A stretch of 64,000 bases of DNA from Henricia sp. BOLD:AAB3569 (GCA_037783545.1 JBBELK010000311.1:372001-436000), one strand, 5' to 3'. Shown: positions 59,001 to 61,186, numbered from the stretch's first letter. The notes: a model not told the origin generated them from the letters alone. Program-made: numbers and translations.

Positions 59001-59655
59001 CCCCGAAATACTACTTATCAATATTTGTTGTCACTACCATGAAATGTCAACATTTTACAGTGCATGTAAAGTCCTACGCGGCCCTCAACTCCCCTCCCCC
59101 CTTCCTACGCTTTGTAGATCCGTGGAAAAGTTGACAAATTTTGACGGCCACTAAATACCGTAAGGTACTACCTACATGTATGAGCAAGTTTGATTCATGA
59201 CTAGACTTGACCACTGGTCAAACGTCATCCTGGCAACACATGCATTAATGTTCAAGTGCGAATGCCCATGGTTTAAATAGTCAGTTGGTTCCGTGCATAA
59301 CGTTGCATCAACTCCATGCCTGATGGGTACCAGTGACCAGCACAACCGTGCCCTGTGGGCTGGTTTCAAATGGTCGGCCAGACACGACTAACCAAGGTTG
59401 ACTACATGTAGATTGCCTTCGGTTGGAAATAGTCAAACTATAGTTAACTTTAGTCGTCAATCAAACTCGCCCAATTATGGTTAAATCCTACTCACCTGAC
59501 CACGAGAAAGCCGACACCAACAATGAGCAGAGCCAAGACGTAGGCCATGGCAAAGACCACACCGACTATCATGCCTGTATCACTGCCAACTGGGCCACCC
59601 TCACCCATAGTGCCGTTAGGGGCCGTGGTGCTTGGTTCCTCCGTTGTGTTACCAA
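16312..59655 (-). CDS. PTPRG-like: Receptor-type protein tyrosine phosphatase, R5 (PTPRG/PTPRZ)-like; 16 exons, ectodomain off-window
   Basis: This membrane receptor dephosphorylates phosphotyrosine on intracellular proteins. Joined exons: 59655-59496, 53266-53196, 52317-52220, 49807-49717, 48888-48812, 48332-48198, 47499-47365, 43640-43486, 42934-42799, 41838-41692, 23280-23113, 21007-20882, 20531-20397, 18935-18772, 18354-18219 and 17040-16312. All are bounded by AG/GT and phases close to 886 codons plus stop. Seen in the fragment: Ser/Thr-rich stalk with NTT and NGT sequons, membrane segment about 27-52, domain 1 (KNRY 131-134, WPD 272-274, catalytic Cys306, Arg312) and domain 2 (WPD 559-561, Asp598 replacing Cys, Gln604 replacing Arg). 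A Ser-rich tail of about 220 residues ends EETRM. Asp in place of Cys in domain 2 is the hallmark of the PTPRG/PTPRZ class. No carbonic-anhydrase-like or fibronectin exon was found in 59656-64000. Orthology within R5 is inferred. Confidence 0.92.
17155..17356. mobile_element. Small MITE, TTGATCACGT termini, TA target, copy 1
   Basis: Ends TTGATCACGT and ACGTGATCAA are flanked by TA on both sides (17153-17154, 17357-17358). A reversed copy lies at 63379-63584. It sits in the last phosphatase intron. Confidence 0.75.
17360..17580 (-). mobile_element. tRNA-derived SINE
   Basis: On the minus strand the A-box-like GTGGTCGAGTGGTTAAG and the B-box GGGTTTGAGTCCCACC (17440-17385) are followed by a CTATGAAG block. 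It shares its head with the SINE at 63850 and its body with the pair at 21418-21712. Minus-strand coordinates descend, so the body continues toward 17345. The 17500-17580 part, with CGTCGGGTAAGGCAAA, looks like a second fragment of the family. Confidence 0.65.
17838..18205. mobile_element. TIR element, 'CGAAGTGG' family, copy 2
   Basis: It shares with copy 1 the TTAGAAATAGTTTTATC start, the ACTTCGCCCCAAAACCAC array (shortened), TCATGAGACGAAAACTAATT and the end ACCAATCATGTATAC. Its right end stops about 13 bases from the splice donor of the exon ending at 18219. Confidence 0.8.
18219..18354 (-). CDS. PTPRG-like: PTPRG-like exon 15: remnant of domain-2 P-loop
   Basis: It starts by completing the codon after Asp598: the joined P-loop reads [11 protein letters not shown] where an active PTP has [11 protein letters not shown]. 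Conserved TFCALYTL and DVYQLVKL helices follow. Donor AAG|GTGAGT; acceptor CTGTAG. Confidence 0.93.
18772..18935 (-). CDS. PTPRG-like: PTPRG-like exon 14: domain-2 WPD loop
   Basis: It encodes [20 protein letters not shown], matching the R5 domain-2 pattern around the WPD loop, and ends GPVTVHD just before the P-loop. 164 bp, phase 0 in and 2 out. Confidence 0.93.
19065..19650 (+). repeat. Dispersed repeat R1, copy 1 (empty of insertion)
   Basis: About 585 bp runs from GAGATCTCAGGGAATTTCC to CTGTTTTAAGAGGATG. The same order of blocks (GGTCATGTTATGCCG, CATGCATGCACGGTGTTTAC, GGCGACAAGATTTCTGTC) is found at 35905-36218 plus 40983-41143 and, reversed, at 58385-59010. No coding region or TIR is evident. 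It may be a non-autonomous transposon or SINE-like unit. Confidence 0.8.
20060..20196. mobile_element. MITE with GCCGCCATTTCGT termini, copy 1
   Basis: GCCGCCATTTCGTTGGGCAG at the left mirrors CCCCACGAAATGGCAGC at the right. A copy with better preserved ends lies at 34183-34331. They share GGACATGCATGGTTGCACAT. Confidence 0.75.
20197..20320. repeat. Dispersed repeat shared with 23640-23770
   Basis: Both regions carry AGACAGTTTTGGTTCCATAG, AAGTTGACCTCGAGAACTTG, GAGATTCATCCACTTCCAAA and TATAGGAGCTTTAGCA in the same order and spacing, with few differences. The function is unknown. Confidence 0.75.
20397..20531 (-). CDS. PTPRG-like: PTPRG-like exon 13: domain 2
   Basis: It encodes [20 protein letters not shown] and a following beta strand (ITVTLCEEE), matching the YWP...DE segment typical of R5 second domains. 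135 bp, in phase 0. Confidence 0.92.
20640..20815. repeat. Composite of two element fragments
   Basis: 20640-20715 resembles one end of the GGGCCAATTTCA MITE (GCTTAGCACAGGATTTGTTT). 20705-20815 resembles the right end of the CGAAGTGG family (ATCTGTGAACATTTCTGATT, ACCAATCATGTATACTGCC). Confidence 0.65.
20882..21007 (-). CDS. PTPRG-like: PTPRG-like exon 12: domain 2
   Basis: It encodes [20 protein letters not shown] then [10 protein letters not shown], the conserved QxP...DFWRMxW segment. 126 bp, phase 0, donor AAAAG|GTAAAA. Confidence 0.94.
21418..21712. mobile_element. Head-to-head pair of SINE copies forming a long palindrome
   Basis: The left half read in reverse and the right half read forward both run: GCAGGAG, B-box GGGTTCGAATCC, CACGCTATGAAG-like block, GAAAGCACCGAGTATACAGT, GCTAATACACGTCGGGTAAG. 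The arms are about 140 bp around a short centre near 21560. Each arm has its own RNA polymerase III B-box-like sequence. Confidence 0.8.
22306..22993. mobile_element. TIR element packed with palindromic repeats and telomere-like tracts
   Basis: Perfect 25-bp terminal inverted repeats lie at 22306-22330 and 22969-22993 and contain TTGCCGGCAATCGTGGACCT. Between 22400 and 22835 lie about nine copies of a roughly 32-bp palindrome built on CTCAAACCTATATAGGTTTG. Most are near perfect and are separated by short AT-rich spacers. Two short telomere-like tracts occur, CCCTAACCCTAACCCTAA near 22540 and TTAGGGTTAGGGTTA near 22655. There is no coding capacity and the class is unknown. Confidence 0.8.
23113..23280 (-). 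CDS. PTPRG-like: PTPRG-like exon 11: linker and start of domain 2
   Basis: It encodes 56 residues ending [20 protein letters not shown] then FLQ. The DYINASF motif is the standard KNR-region equivalent of domain 2. It follows the 18.4 kb intron that contains the lectin cluster. Confidence 0.93.
23377..23537. mobile_element. MITE with GGGCCAATTTCA termini, copy 2
   Basis: Starts GGGGCCAATTTCATGGAGCT and ends AATTGGCCCC. It shares GCTTAGCACAGGATTTG and CTCTTGCGAAGAACAC-like blocks with copy 1 at 5685-5903. Confidence 0.75.
23640..23770. repeat. Dispersed repeat shared with 20197-20320
   Basis: Second copy of the block containing AAGTTGACCTCGAGAACTTG and GAGATTCATCCACTTCCAAA, in the same orientation as the first. 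Confidence 0.75.
23771..24660. other. Intronic stretch without recognised feature
   Basis: AT-rich DNA within the large phosphatase intron. I see no exon, RNA gene or clear repeat. Confidence 0.4.
24665..25430. mobile_element. TIR element with ATGTTATGTTGGCGTAAC ends
   Basis: An exact 18-bp inverted repeat lies at 24665-24682 and 25413-25430. Similarity extends a little inward (GGTCGG blocks and T/A-rich tracts). The 766-bp interior has no supported coding region. Confidence 0.75.
25658..25933. mobile_element. MITE with GGGCCNAATTTCATAGAGCTG-like ends
   Basis: The left end GGCCTAATTTCATAGAGCTG mirrors CAGCTCTATGAAATTGGGCC at the right. The interior has mirrored GCTTAAGC/TTACGG words. It resembles the GGGCCAATTTCA family but differs internally. 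Confidence 0.7.
26173..26312 (+). pseudogene. Relic second exon of a C-type lectin
   Basis: Translation in the lectin frame gives a degraded exon 2: [18 protein letters not shown], then GDGKWN, a stop, and after a frame change a SYPAIC-like block (AGCTACCCTGCAATATGC). It keeps EPN but has a stop and lacks the final exon frame. I found no first exon upstream. It resembles lectin 1 (shared WARGE) and marks a fourth, dead member of the cluster. Confidence 0.65.
26996..28788 (+). CDS. Secreted C-type lectin domain protein 1 (two exons, GC-AG intron)
   Basis: Join 26996-27296 and 28616-28788 gives 157 residues. The start at 26996 begins a hydrophobic signal peptide of about 20 residues; an in-frame upstream ATG at 26957 would hide it. 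The mature domain shows [13 protein letters not shown], the helix pattern [12 protein letters not shown], a core WIDCND, WND and the final paired cysteines of a C-type lectin fold. The donor is GAAG|GCAAGT where paralogs have GTAAGT. Exon 2 goes from WARGE directly to CACV, so the EPN loop and about ten residues are missing. Sugar binding through the usual calcium site is therefore doubtful. The role is likely extracellular (innate recognition or adhesion by family). It lies in a phosphatase intron on the opposite strand. Confidence 0.8.
27755..28171. mobile_element. Large palindromic element, reference copy, in lectin 1 intron
   Basis: The left half and the reverse complement of the right half agree over about 205 bp each. 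Blocks include GCATTTTGGCAACACAGACC, ACTTAGGCCCAAAAAG, CTTTCTAAAAACCCTGTG and TATACGCTCGTAACCG around a centre near 27965. Partial copies are at 46785-47325 and 60840-61095. No coding capacity is seen. Confidence 0.85.
28856..29525. mobile_element. TIR element with GGGGCGGTATTCACAAAAC ends
   Basis: A 19-bp inverted repeat lies at 28856-28874 and 29507-29525. Inside are mirrored AAGCGGGGCAC and CCCGCTTA words. It starts 68 bp after the lectin 1 stop codon. Confidence 0.8.
29526..30469. other. Intergenic DNA with ACATGT-rich tract
   Basis: Around 29845-29895 the words TACATGT and ACATGTA repeat almost without interruption, a self-complementary simple repeat. No gene is supported in the rest. 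Confidence 0.5.
30470..30785 (-). mobile_element. SINE-like element with GTGCCCTTGAGCAAGGC box
   Basis: On the minus strand it begins GTGGCCCAGTGGTTTGAGTC near 30770. It contains GGTACCTGTGCCCTTGAGCA followed by AGGCA and ends near a CCTACGGCTGCAAATTGAAG block. The CTTGAGCAAGGCA box is shared with the SINE at 54282-54475. Confidence 0.65.
30793..31055 (+). promoter_or_regulatory. Lectin 2 upstream region, duplicated at lectin 3
   Basis: The stretch with AAATCCACTCGCAGTTTAGC and GACAGTTTCCATGGTA is repeated upstream of lectin 3 (34797-35090). A TATA-like TTTATATT lies at 30938-30945, about 110 bp before the start codon. Promoter function is inferred from position and conservation. Confidence 0.5.
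31056..31930 (+). pseudogene. C-type lectin 2 (two exons, splice acceptor damaged)
   Basis: Exon 1 (31056-31362) encodes a signal peptide starting [14 protein letters not shown], then [13 protein letters not shown] and WIDCND, and ends at a good donor GAAG|GTAAGT. Exon 2 (expected 31740-31930) keeps EPN, WND and PAIC and ends at TAA; joined length would be 165 residues. The base pair before exon 2 is AA, not AG (CATTTCAA where lectin 3 has CATTTCAG). Using the AG one base later shifts the frame and meets a stop within about eight codons. The coding parts are otherwise open, so loss is recent, or an assembly or base error is possible. A poly-C tract lies in the intron. Confidence 0.7.
31555..31675. 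repeat. C-rich tract and poly-C run in lectin 2 intron
   Basis: CCCC-rich sequence at 31558-31612 is followed by an uninterrupted C run of about 21 bases near 31639 and an A run. The complementary strand would be strongly G-rich. The run length is likely to vary or be mis-sequenced. Confidence 0.85.
31931..32819. other. Intergenic stretch between lectins 2 and 3
   Basis: Short open frames only, none with a recognisable domain. I see nothing to annotate. Confidence 0.4.
32820..33620. mobile_element. Palindromic element (9245 variant) split by a nested insertion
   Basis: The left part 32820-32921 (GTCTGTTTTCAATACT, ATGCCAGTTATCTTCTC) and the right part 33282-33620 together match the element at 9245-9640. 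They are interrupted at ATATCTTAAGACAG by the element at 32922-33281. Confidence 0.8.
32922..33281. mobile_element. TTAA-targeting MITE (nested)
   Basis: Ends AGGAGCGTGACCAGA and TCTGGTCACACTCCT are inverted with one mismatch. TTAA flanks both sides (32918-32921 and 33282-33285), while the uninterrupted relative near 9350 has a single TTAA. TTAA duplication is known for piggyBac and Kolobok superfamilies; no transposase is present to choose. Confidence 0.8.
33889..34000. mobile_element. hAT-like MITE with 8-bp target duplication
   Basis: The 112-bp element has inverted ends TACCGCTGGGCGA and an inner palindrome CTCGCGAGTAATCGATTAAT. It is flanked by TTCACAAC on both sides (33881-33888 and 34001-34008). 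The duplication fits the hAT pattern nTnnnnAn. Confidence 0.8.
34183..34331. mobile_element. MITE with CAGACCGTATCGAAT-type termini, copy 2
   Basis: The left CCGTATCGAATTGCCTCCAT region mirrors ATGGCGGCTATTCGATATGG at the right. The interior matches 20060-20196 (GGACATGCATGGTTGCACAT). Confidence 0.8.
34392..34528. repeat. Near-perfect hairpin, arms about 65 bp
   Basis: The left arm (AAGGCACAGGCTCGTCAGCA, then AATGCGCGCACG, then ATGAAATACGCAGCTCCATA) is mirrored by the right arm ending GACGAGCCTGTGCCTT. The loop is only a few bases. A half copy lies inside 15655-15735. Confidence 0.9.
34797..35092 (+). promoter_or_regulatory. Lectin 3 upstream region, duplicate of lectin 2 upstream
   Basis: It shares AGATCACTCTTCATAAATCC, ACTCGCAGTTTAGC and the TTATATTA box (34966-34973) with the lectin 2 upstream region. 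This supports a tandem duplication of roughly 4.0 kb that included promoter and gene. Confidence 0.5.
35093..35843 (+). CDS. Secreted C-type lectin domain protein 3 (two exons, intact)
   Basis: Join 35093-35393 and 35644-35843 gives 166 residues with canonical GTAAGT donor and TTTCAG acceptor. Residues 1-22 form a signal peptide ([13 protein letters not shown]...). The single C-type lectin domain shows Cys28, Cys36 and Cys47, the WSQWEDKCY start, WLNCND, EPN at 121-123, WND at 143-145, and Cys133, Cys148 and Cys156. EPN with WND is the calcium-dependent mannose-type sugar site in this family, so sugar binding is expected. An upstream in-frame ATG (35024) would mask the signal peptide. This is the best preserved member of the cluster. 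A role in secreted innate recognition is inferred from family, not shown here. Confidence 0.88.
35905..36218 (+). repeat. Dispersed repeat R1, copy 2, left part
   Basis: It matches 19195-19488 of R1 copy 1 (GGTCATGTTATGCCG to GTGTTTACAATCTGC) and stops at GTTACATTT, where the Ngaro-like element begins. The rest resumes at 40983. Confidence 0.85.
36219..36440 (+). repeat. Split direct repeat A1
   Basis: 222 bp starting AATAAATTTGAGGCCAGAAT and ending GGTTCAAGTTTTTTGCATT. It is repeated at 39767-39988 and ends immediately before the ATG of the first ORF. Confidence 0.92.
36441..37253 (+). CDS. Ngaro/DIRS gag-like protein (ORF1)
   Basis: The 270-residue protein starts MPRVKSRRR at the A1/body boundary; the frame is also open upstream into A1. 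The N-terminus is basic, the middle Ser/Pro-rich. The C-terminal part contains [32 protein letters not shown] and [18 protein letters not shown]. These resemble the conserved first ORF found beside DIRS/Ngaro reverse transcriptases in marine invertebrates (from memory of that family). Its presumed role is particle or RNA binding. Confidence 0.75.
   Translation: MPRVKSRRRVAPGPAASGRRGRGRPRSSAVARTGHDASIAPPLQSEPEMMPRSSRSGGDSGASSQPGKPAVPISTEIQSLCLSSPSPSFSVIPSPTVSTVSADATPPLSLTSVCDDLGTGISQSLRNTIWDGEYVDFGSLIRSNRGPDFDLGDNECVFMIGSKDSPTWQIRPQNQRTRITSIEQWTSAFLIFASVFLTRHPDRAQQLLKYADVIRSAAFRHGGFGWRDYDMQFRLRQARTPSRSWASIDAELWLMLLGTPIISPHNFRLF
37561..37840 (+). pseudogene. Truncated DIRS/Ngaro reverse transcriptase, frameshifted
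   Basis: Frame one reads [18 protein letters not shown]. After a one-base shift near 37697 a second frame gives [20 protein letters not shown] and [16 protein letters not shown]. This is the N-terminal RT block ([15 protein letters not shown] type) of DIRS-order elements. A stop follows and the catalytic palm is absent. Confidence 0.75.
38324..38910 (+). pseudogene. SGNH-hydrolase-like segment of the Ngaro element, degraded
   Basis: One frame gives [13 protein letters not shown] (block I GDS with the nucleophile Ser) and [13 protein letters not shown]. In another frame, near 38790-38860, [20 protein letters not shown] then DIGH supplies the DxxH block. Hydrolase-like ORFs are known in some Ngaro elements. 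Stops and frame changes show it is broken. Confidence 0.65.
38969..39767 (+). repeat. Split direct repeat B1 with internal tandem repeat
   Basis: 799 bp that reappears as B2 with almost no difference. From about 39150 to 39560 it contains five to six units of about 79 bp, each with TTTATCCCATAATGTACCGC, AGGGTAGCTTTG and TTTTGCTGTGGGATTTT. Confidence 0.9.
39767..39988 (+). repeat. Split direct repeat A2
   Basis: Copy of A1 abutting B1 directly. After its last base (TTTTTTGCATT) the sequence is unrelated to ORF1 and continues CCCACCACC. Confidence 0.92.
40182..40980 (+). repeat. Split direct repeat B2
   Basis: Second copy of B including the 79-bp tandem units. It ends GCATGCGGGGAT against the host sequence AAATGCCTC. 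Confidence 0.92.
40983..41143 (+). repeat. Dispersed repeat R1, copy 2, right part
   Basis: It resumes R1 at AATGCCTCAATGCACTGCCA and runs to CTGTTTTAAGAGGATGA, matching 19494-19650. Confidence 0.85.
41215..41400. repeat. Dispersed repeat R2, copy 1
   Basis: The block TTTGCATAAATCCTAGA, GAGCGAGTCAAGCACCAGAC and CGCACATTACTCTGCATTTT recurs at 61805-61975 plus 62569-62580, there interrupted by another element. It overlaps an open frame that is not a phosphatase exon. Confidence 0.75.
41692..41838 (-). CDS. PTPRG-like: PTPRG-like exon 10: end of domain 1
   Basis: It encodes [20 protein letters not shown] and 29 more residues, the C-terminal helix of PTP domain 1. 147 bp, phase 0, donor CAAG|GTAGGT. 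The 18.4 kb lectin-bearing intron follows. Confidence 0.94.
41950..42785 (+). pseudogene. CR1/L2-like LINE 3' end (RT C-terminus, frameshifted) with ATT tail
   Basis: Translation gives [44 protein letters not shown] and [12 protein letters not shown], the standard C-terminal part of CR1/L2-type reverse transcriptases. Later segments (KELHWLP-like, [15 protein letters not shown]) appear only after frame shifts. The 3' end has GAGCACCCTGCAGGGTGGAT, a TGTGCGCTTTACAAAT block and ATT/ATC repeats. It is a dead, 5'-truncated copy in a phosphatase intron, antisense to the gene. Confidence 0.85.
42799..42934 (-). CDS. PTPRG-like: PTPRG-like exon 9: catalytic P-loop of domain 1
   Basis: It supplies [20 protein letters not shown] after the HC of the previous exon, giving [11 protein letters not shown] with Arg312, and later RSQRNYLVQ-like residues ([11 protein letters not shown]). 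Acceptor GGCACAG, donor GAG|GTGAGT. Confidence 0.96.
43072..43372. repeat. Minisatellite, 17-bp unit, about 17.5 copies
   Basis: The unit GACACATTTGAAAATCC repeats head to tail with almost no variation between 43073 and 43370. It sits in the intron between exons 8 and 9. The 17-bp period leaves all minus-strand frames open, which creates artificial long ORFs. Confidence 0.97.
43486..43640 (-). CDS. PTPRG-like: PTPRG-like exon 8: WPD loop and catalytic Cys of domain 1
   Basis: It encodes [20 protein letters not shown] (WPD at 272-274, general acid Asp274) and ends GPIVVHC with catalytic Cys306. Donor CATTGCAG|GTAGGA splits the codon after Cys. Confidence 0.96.
43641..44583. other. Intronic stretch without recognised feature
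   Basis: AT-rich intron DNA. A minus-strand open frame at 44242-44721 has no recognisable domain and no splice support. Confidence 0.4.
44584..45000. mobile_element. MITE with GTCCGCATT/GTTCGCATTGGAC termini
   Basis: The left GCCGTGTTCGCATTGGACTT and ACCGAGACTATGGTAAAATG are mirrored by CATCGTCTCGGTAAGTTTTC and AAATGCGGACAGGC at the right. The interior repeats GCATTGGACTTTT-like words. The arms are imperfect. Confidence 0.65.
45303..45425. repeat. Palindrome with arms about 50 bp
   Basis: GTTTTAAACATACGTTTAAA, then GGGTCCTGCGCACTGATAAT, are mirrored by ATTATCAGTGCCCAGGACCC and GGTTTTAAACGGAATG around the loop CAAGCCGAAGGCGCA. Confidence 0.85.
45426..46157. other. Intronic stretch without recognised feature
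   Basis: Open frames at 45463-45812 are short and overlap on both strands without domain support. The region echoes the sequence near 34600-34740 (CGTGTTCCATACGCGC and GATGCGTAAACTGTCT words), so it is probably an old repeat. Confidence 0.4.
46158..46747. mobile_element. TIR element with TGTGACCNGGTACAACGTAA ends
   Basis: The left GGTACAACGTAATCAGGAAT plus AAG mirrors the right CTTATTCCTGATTACGTTGT plus ACC, about 31 bp with one mismatch. The interior holds an ATTC microsatellite (46409-46435). Confidence 0.8.
46409..46435. repeat. (ATTC)n microsatellite
   Basis: About six tandem ATTC units, inside the TIR element. Confidence 0.95.
46785..47325. mobile_element. Palindromic element (27755 family), split by a nested palindrome
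   Basis: Left arm and centre of the 27755 family (GGGGGCATTGTGGTAACACA, AGTGTGACAACATGCCTTTC, TATACGCTCGTAACCGGGAC), truncated on the right near 47320. It is interrupted at CATATTTTC by the element at 46824-47105. Confidence 0.8.
46824..47105. mobile_element. Nested fold-back element with 4-bp (ATAT) duplication
   Basis: Arms of about 130 bp mirror each other, starting GTGACGGGCTCTAGGAAAAT and containing GCGCTGGCTAGTATTCTTTT. ATAT flanks both sides (46820-46823 and 47106-47109). The uninterrupted relative at 27780 has a single CATATTTTC. Confidence 0.85.
47365..47499 (-). CDS. PTPRG-like: PTPRG-like exon 7: domain 1
   Basis: It encodes [20 protein letters not shown] and 25 further residues, matching the RKCDQYWP segment of classical PTP domains. 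135 bp, phase 0. Confidence 0.95.
47500..48197. other. Intron between exons 6 and 7
   Basis: A CATGTACATGTACATGTA tract occurs near 48045. I see no other feature. Confidence 0.5.
48198..48332 (-). CDS. PTPRG-like: PTPRG-like exon 6: domain 1
   Basis: It encodes [20 protein letters not shown] then DFWRMLWEQ and [13 protein letters not shown], the conserved QGP and FWRMxWE motifs. 135 bp, donor AGG|GTGAGT. Confidence 0.96.
48812..48888 (-). CDS. PTPRG-like: PTPRG-like exon 5: domain 1
   Basis: 77 bp encoding (Y)[20 protein letters not shown] then ANYID, the DYINANYI motif of the substrate-recognition region. Confidence 0.95.
49153..49604. mobile_element. TIR element with GGGTAATTCCCAAAATTAGG ends
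   Basis: The inverted ends continue GGGCCC/GGTCCA inward. ACAT lies on both sides (49149-49152, 49605-49608), a possible 4-bp duplication, though the flanks are low complexity. Confidence 0.75.
49717..49807 (-). CDS. PTPRG-like: PTPRG-like exon 4: domain 1
   Basis: 91 bp encoding [18 protein letters not shown] then [18 protein letters not shown] is the phosphotyrosine-recognition loop conserved in classical PTPs. Confidence 0.95.
49808..50071. other. Intron segment with a tRNA-like fragment
   Basis: TATAGCTCAGATGTCAGAGG then GGGTTTGAATCC (49935-49970) resembles the A- and B-box part of a tRNA or SINE head. The acceptor stem does not pair, so no tRNA gene is called. Confidence 0.4.
50072..50535. 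mobile_element. TIR element, 'CGAAGTGG' family, copy 3
   Basis: Opposite orientation to copies 1 and 2: starts ACACATGATTGGTATC, contains ATTTCGCCCTGAACCACTTC-like units at 50265-50430 and ends TTACCAATCATGG. The G-to-C mirrored array is the degenerate minisatellite of copy 1. Confidence 0.75.
50536..51427. other. Intron segment without recognised feature
   Basis: AT-rich DNA in the intron between exons 3 and 4. No exon, RNA or clear repeat was seen. Confidence 0.4.
51428..51746. mobile_element. Tc1/mariner-type MITE, TA target
   Basis: The left ATAGACCTTTATCACGGTGC, then GTCCATCTT, mirrors the right AAGATGGCCGCACCGTGATA then AAGGTCTAT. TA flanks both sides (51426-51427, 51747-51748). 319 bp, non-coding. 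Confidence 0.85.
52220..52317 (-). CDS. PTPRG-like: PTPRG-like exon 3: start of domain 1
   Basis: 98 bp encoding (D)[19 protein letters not shown] then [13 protein letters not shown], the classic receptor-PTP entry 'PI..F..H......GF..EYE'. Confidence 0.95.
52583..53033. mobile_element. TIR element, 'CGAAGTGG' family, copy 4
   Basis: Same orientation as copy 3. It has TACACAATATAAACATGATG, TCTCAAGAGACGTAAATTAA, the TTCGCCC array at 52755-52890 and GTTGGTTTTAATCATGCATA near the end. Confidence 0.75.
53196..53266 (-). CDS. PTPRG-like: PTPRG-like exon 2: juxtamembrane segment
   Basis: 71 bp encoding (R)[18 protein letters not shown] then AFAKP. The basic RMRKK stretch directly follows the membrane segment and acts as stop-transfer. 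Donor CCAG|GTCAGA is weak but in phase with both neighbours. Confidence 0.88.
53413..53824. mobile_element. TIR element with ATTCCATGTCAATTCAA ends
   Basis: The left CCATGTCAATTCAACGAGCT, then TTTGGACC, mirrors the right GGTCCAAAAGCTTATTGAAT, then TGACATGGAAT, with few mismatches. Confidence 0.78.
53900..54225. repeat. Inverted repeat with perfect 34-bp core
   Basis: ATGTGGTGTTTGTTACCATT plus GCTATCAACACTTT (53955-53988) is exactly mirrored at 54129-54162. Outside the core the arms continue with lower identity (ACCTTCG, CAATTTC, ACCATTTT words). Confidence 0.8.
54282..54475 (+). mobile_element. tRNA-derived SINE
   Basis: The head GGTGTTATGGCCGAGCAGTC has an A-box and GTAGGTTCGATTCCTGGC a B-box. 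The body has GTGCCCTTGAGCAAGGCACT and the element ends in AAATAAATAAAG. No LINE-like hairpin tail is seen here, unlike the SINE at 9880. Confidence 0.8.
54476..55764. other. Intron segment
   Basis: A G-rich stretch occurs at 54618-54655 (GGGTGGGGGGAGGGGGTGGG). No exon of the phosphatase is recognisable and no other gene is supported. Confidence 0.45.
55765..55955. repeat. Inverted repeat, arms about 62 bp
   Basis: TTTTGGGAGTCAAATAATGA and TGTGGAAGCAATGTGCATGC are mirrored by GCATGCACATCGCTTCCACA and CATTATTTGACTCCCAAAA. Confidence 0.85.
56500..57310. mobile_element. Imperfect TIR element with a second inverted repeat inside
   Basis: The outer arms (ATGGATTTCAACCAAAA and CTTTGTCCGAGAGGGTAAGA) are mirrored near 57215-57300. 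Inside, GCAGCGTTCG...GTTGGCCAAA (56860-56890) is mirrored by TTGGCCAGTTGGG...CGCTGCGAGG (57128-57168). Nesting is likely but the arms are diverged. Confidence 0.6.
57375..57440. repeat. Solo terminus of the GGCGCGAGGT MITE
   Basis: CGTATCGTTTATGTACCGTT-like sequence, GGGTATACAGACCGTTTCTA and GACCTCGCGCC match the right end of 5976-6468. Confidence 0.7.
57645..57775. repeat. Poly-G/T tract (GGGGGGT)n
   Basis: About 130 bases consist almost only of G runs of 4-12 broken by single T or TT. The strand can form G-quadruplexes, and the glycine-rich open frames over it are artefacts. Confidence 0.97.
57841..58384. other. Intron segment without recognised feature
   Basis: No supported gene, RNA or repeat was seen. 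Confidence 0.4.
58385..59010 (-). repeat. Dispersed repeat R1, copy 3 (reversed, empty of insertion)
   Basis: Read in reverse it follows R1 copy 1 block by block, including GGCGACAAGATTTCTGTC, GTTACATTTGAATGCCTGC and GGTCATGTTATGCCG. It keeps the uninterrupted site where copy 2 carries the Ngaro-like element. Confidence 0.85.
59496..59655 (-). CDS. PTPRG-like: PTPRG-like exon 1 (visible): extracellular stalk and membrane segment
   Basis: 160 bp encoding [15 protein letters not shown] (two N-glycosylation sequons) then [20 protein letters not shown] and GFLVV, a single membrane helix, ending in a split Arg codon. The acceptor CGGTCTAG is preceded by a pyrimidine tract. Upstream exons were not found in the window. 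Confidence 0.88.
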
Positions 59656-60839
59656 CTAGACCGACGAGAAGAGAAAAAAAGGTATGACTTTCTTGGTTCC
59701 AAACAGTCAACTCCACCCTACTAATTATCATTGACAAGTCGAGACTGCATTCGGTCAAAATGGTCGAACTATAATTCACTGCAGTCGGTACTCAAACTTG
59801 CTTATTGCTACATATGGTGTGACTGAGCACCAAGGCTAAGTTCCACTTATAAATGCAACGTTGCCAACGTTCTCCACTGGTTACAGTGCTTTTCTGCACT
59901 CGTTTATGGAAAGCCAGGTACCTGTTGTTGGCAAACGTTTATTTGAAACGTTCGCTTATTTGAAATGAAGCCCAGTTATACCGTATGCAAACATTTTTAG
60001 TAAATTCCAAAAAGAAGCTGGATATTACATATTTCCGGGATAAATATTCATGTACACAATATAAGAGCAAAACTGAACAAAACAAGAGGGAAATTTATAC
60101 ATTATCGGCTTACCCAACATTCAGAATAAAAATGTCCAATGGTATAATCTTGCCTTATATAATTCATATAATGGCCACTGCAAAGCACTCCAATTGCAAC
60201 TGCTATGACACACGTCAAACTAATTTTCAGCATGTCACATTTACATCTGAAGAATCCATTTGCAGTAGAGTGGTTTGGTTTGCAATTAGCATGATTAGCT
60301 CGCTCAGCACCACTCGCTCTTAAAAGCACTTTTTTTACCCCATATGTGTGTGGCAACTTAAGTCAAATCAAATTGTCTATTAGAACAGGCATTGTGTAAA
60401 TTACATGGACAATTAAAAGAAAAACAAGGAGAAAACTACATGTACCAGCAAAAAAGACATAAAACCAGCGGCGTCACTAGAGGGGGAGGTGTGGCACCCC
60501 CCTCATTAATCAATTTTGTCGGCAAAATCATGGTACTGTCCGCAAATTCATGTTGCTGTTAAAGAATTAAAGTGATCTAGCGCTGTTCATCAAAACGCCA
60601 CAGCTATATCGGCAATGATATTACGGCGCTAGTTCTACAATACATTATATTACGTCAGCACGTGTTGTCCCGCGAAGGCGCTTAAATATACATATTATAA
60701 ATCCCTTAAATAACATAGTACAATACTACTTCATGCCCACAAAATACTATTTCTTTTAATTTTTACATAGCTTTCGGGCATTTGGTATACATGTCAGTAT
60801 AAAACTGTGTAAAACTACCTTAAGTTTTTATACAAATAC
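59656..60839. other. Intron or upstream region without recognised exon
   Basis: No ectodomain-like exon (carbonic anhydrase or fibronectin III) could be recognised. The intron into the exon at 59655 must extend past this stretch. Confidence 0.45.
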
Positions 60840-61095
60840 AAATTTCCAATATACGCTCGTAACCGGGACAGACACTTGTTACATTTTAGGCCGTCCAGGT
60901 TACGAGCGTATATTGCAAATTTGTACACAATTTTTTTAGAAAGGCATGTTGTCACACTATTTGTAACTCTTTTTGGGCCTAAGTTATCTTTTCAGAACAA
61001 CTGAAACCTATTTCTTTTATTTTGATTTTGAGACCAGACAAAGGTATTTTCTGGAAAATATGGTCTGTGTTGCCAAAATGCCCCCTTTACCATGG
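60840..61095. mobile_element. Palindromic element (27755 family), centre and right arm only
   Basis: It contains TATACGCTCGTAACCGGGAC, the mirrored centre, TTAGAAAGGCATGTTGTCAC, GGCCTAAGTTATCTTTTCAG and ATGCCCCCTTTACCATGG. The left arm is truncated near 60840. Confidence 0.8.
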
Positions 61096-61186
61096 AAAGA
61101 CTCATGTACAGTGTTATGGACGTTGCATGTTTAAAAATATATGTACAGTAGGAAGATAAAAAACAACTGCTCTTTCAGTTACAATT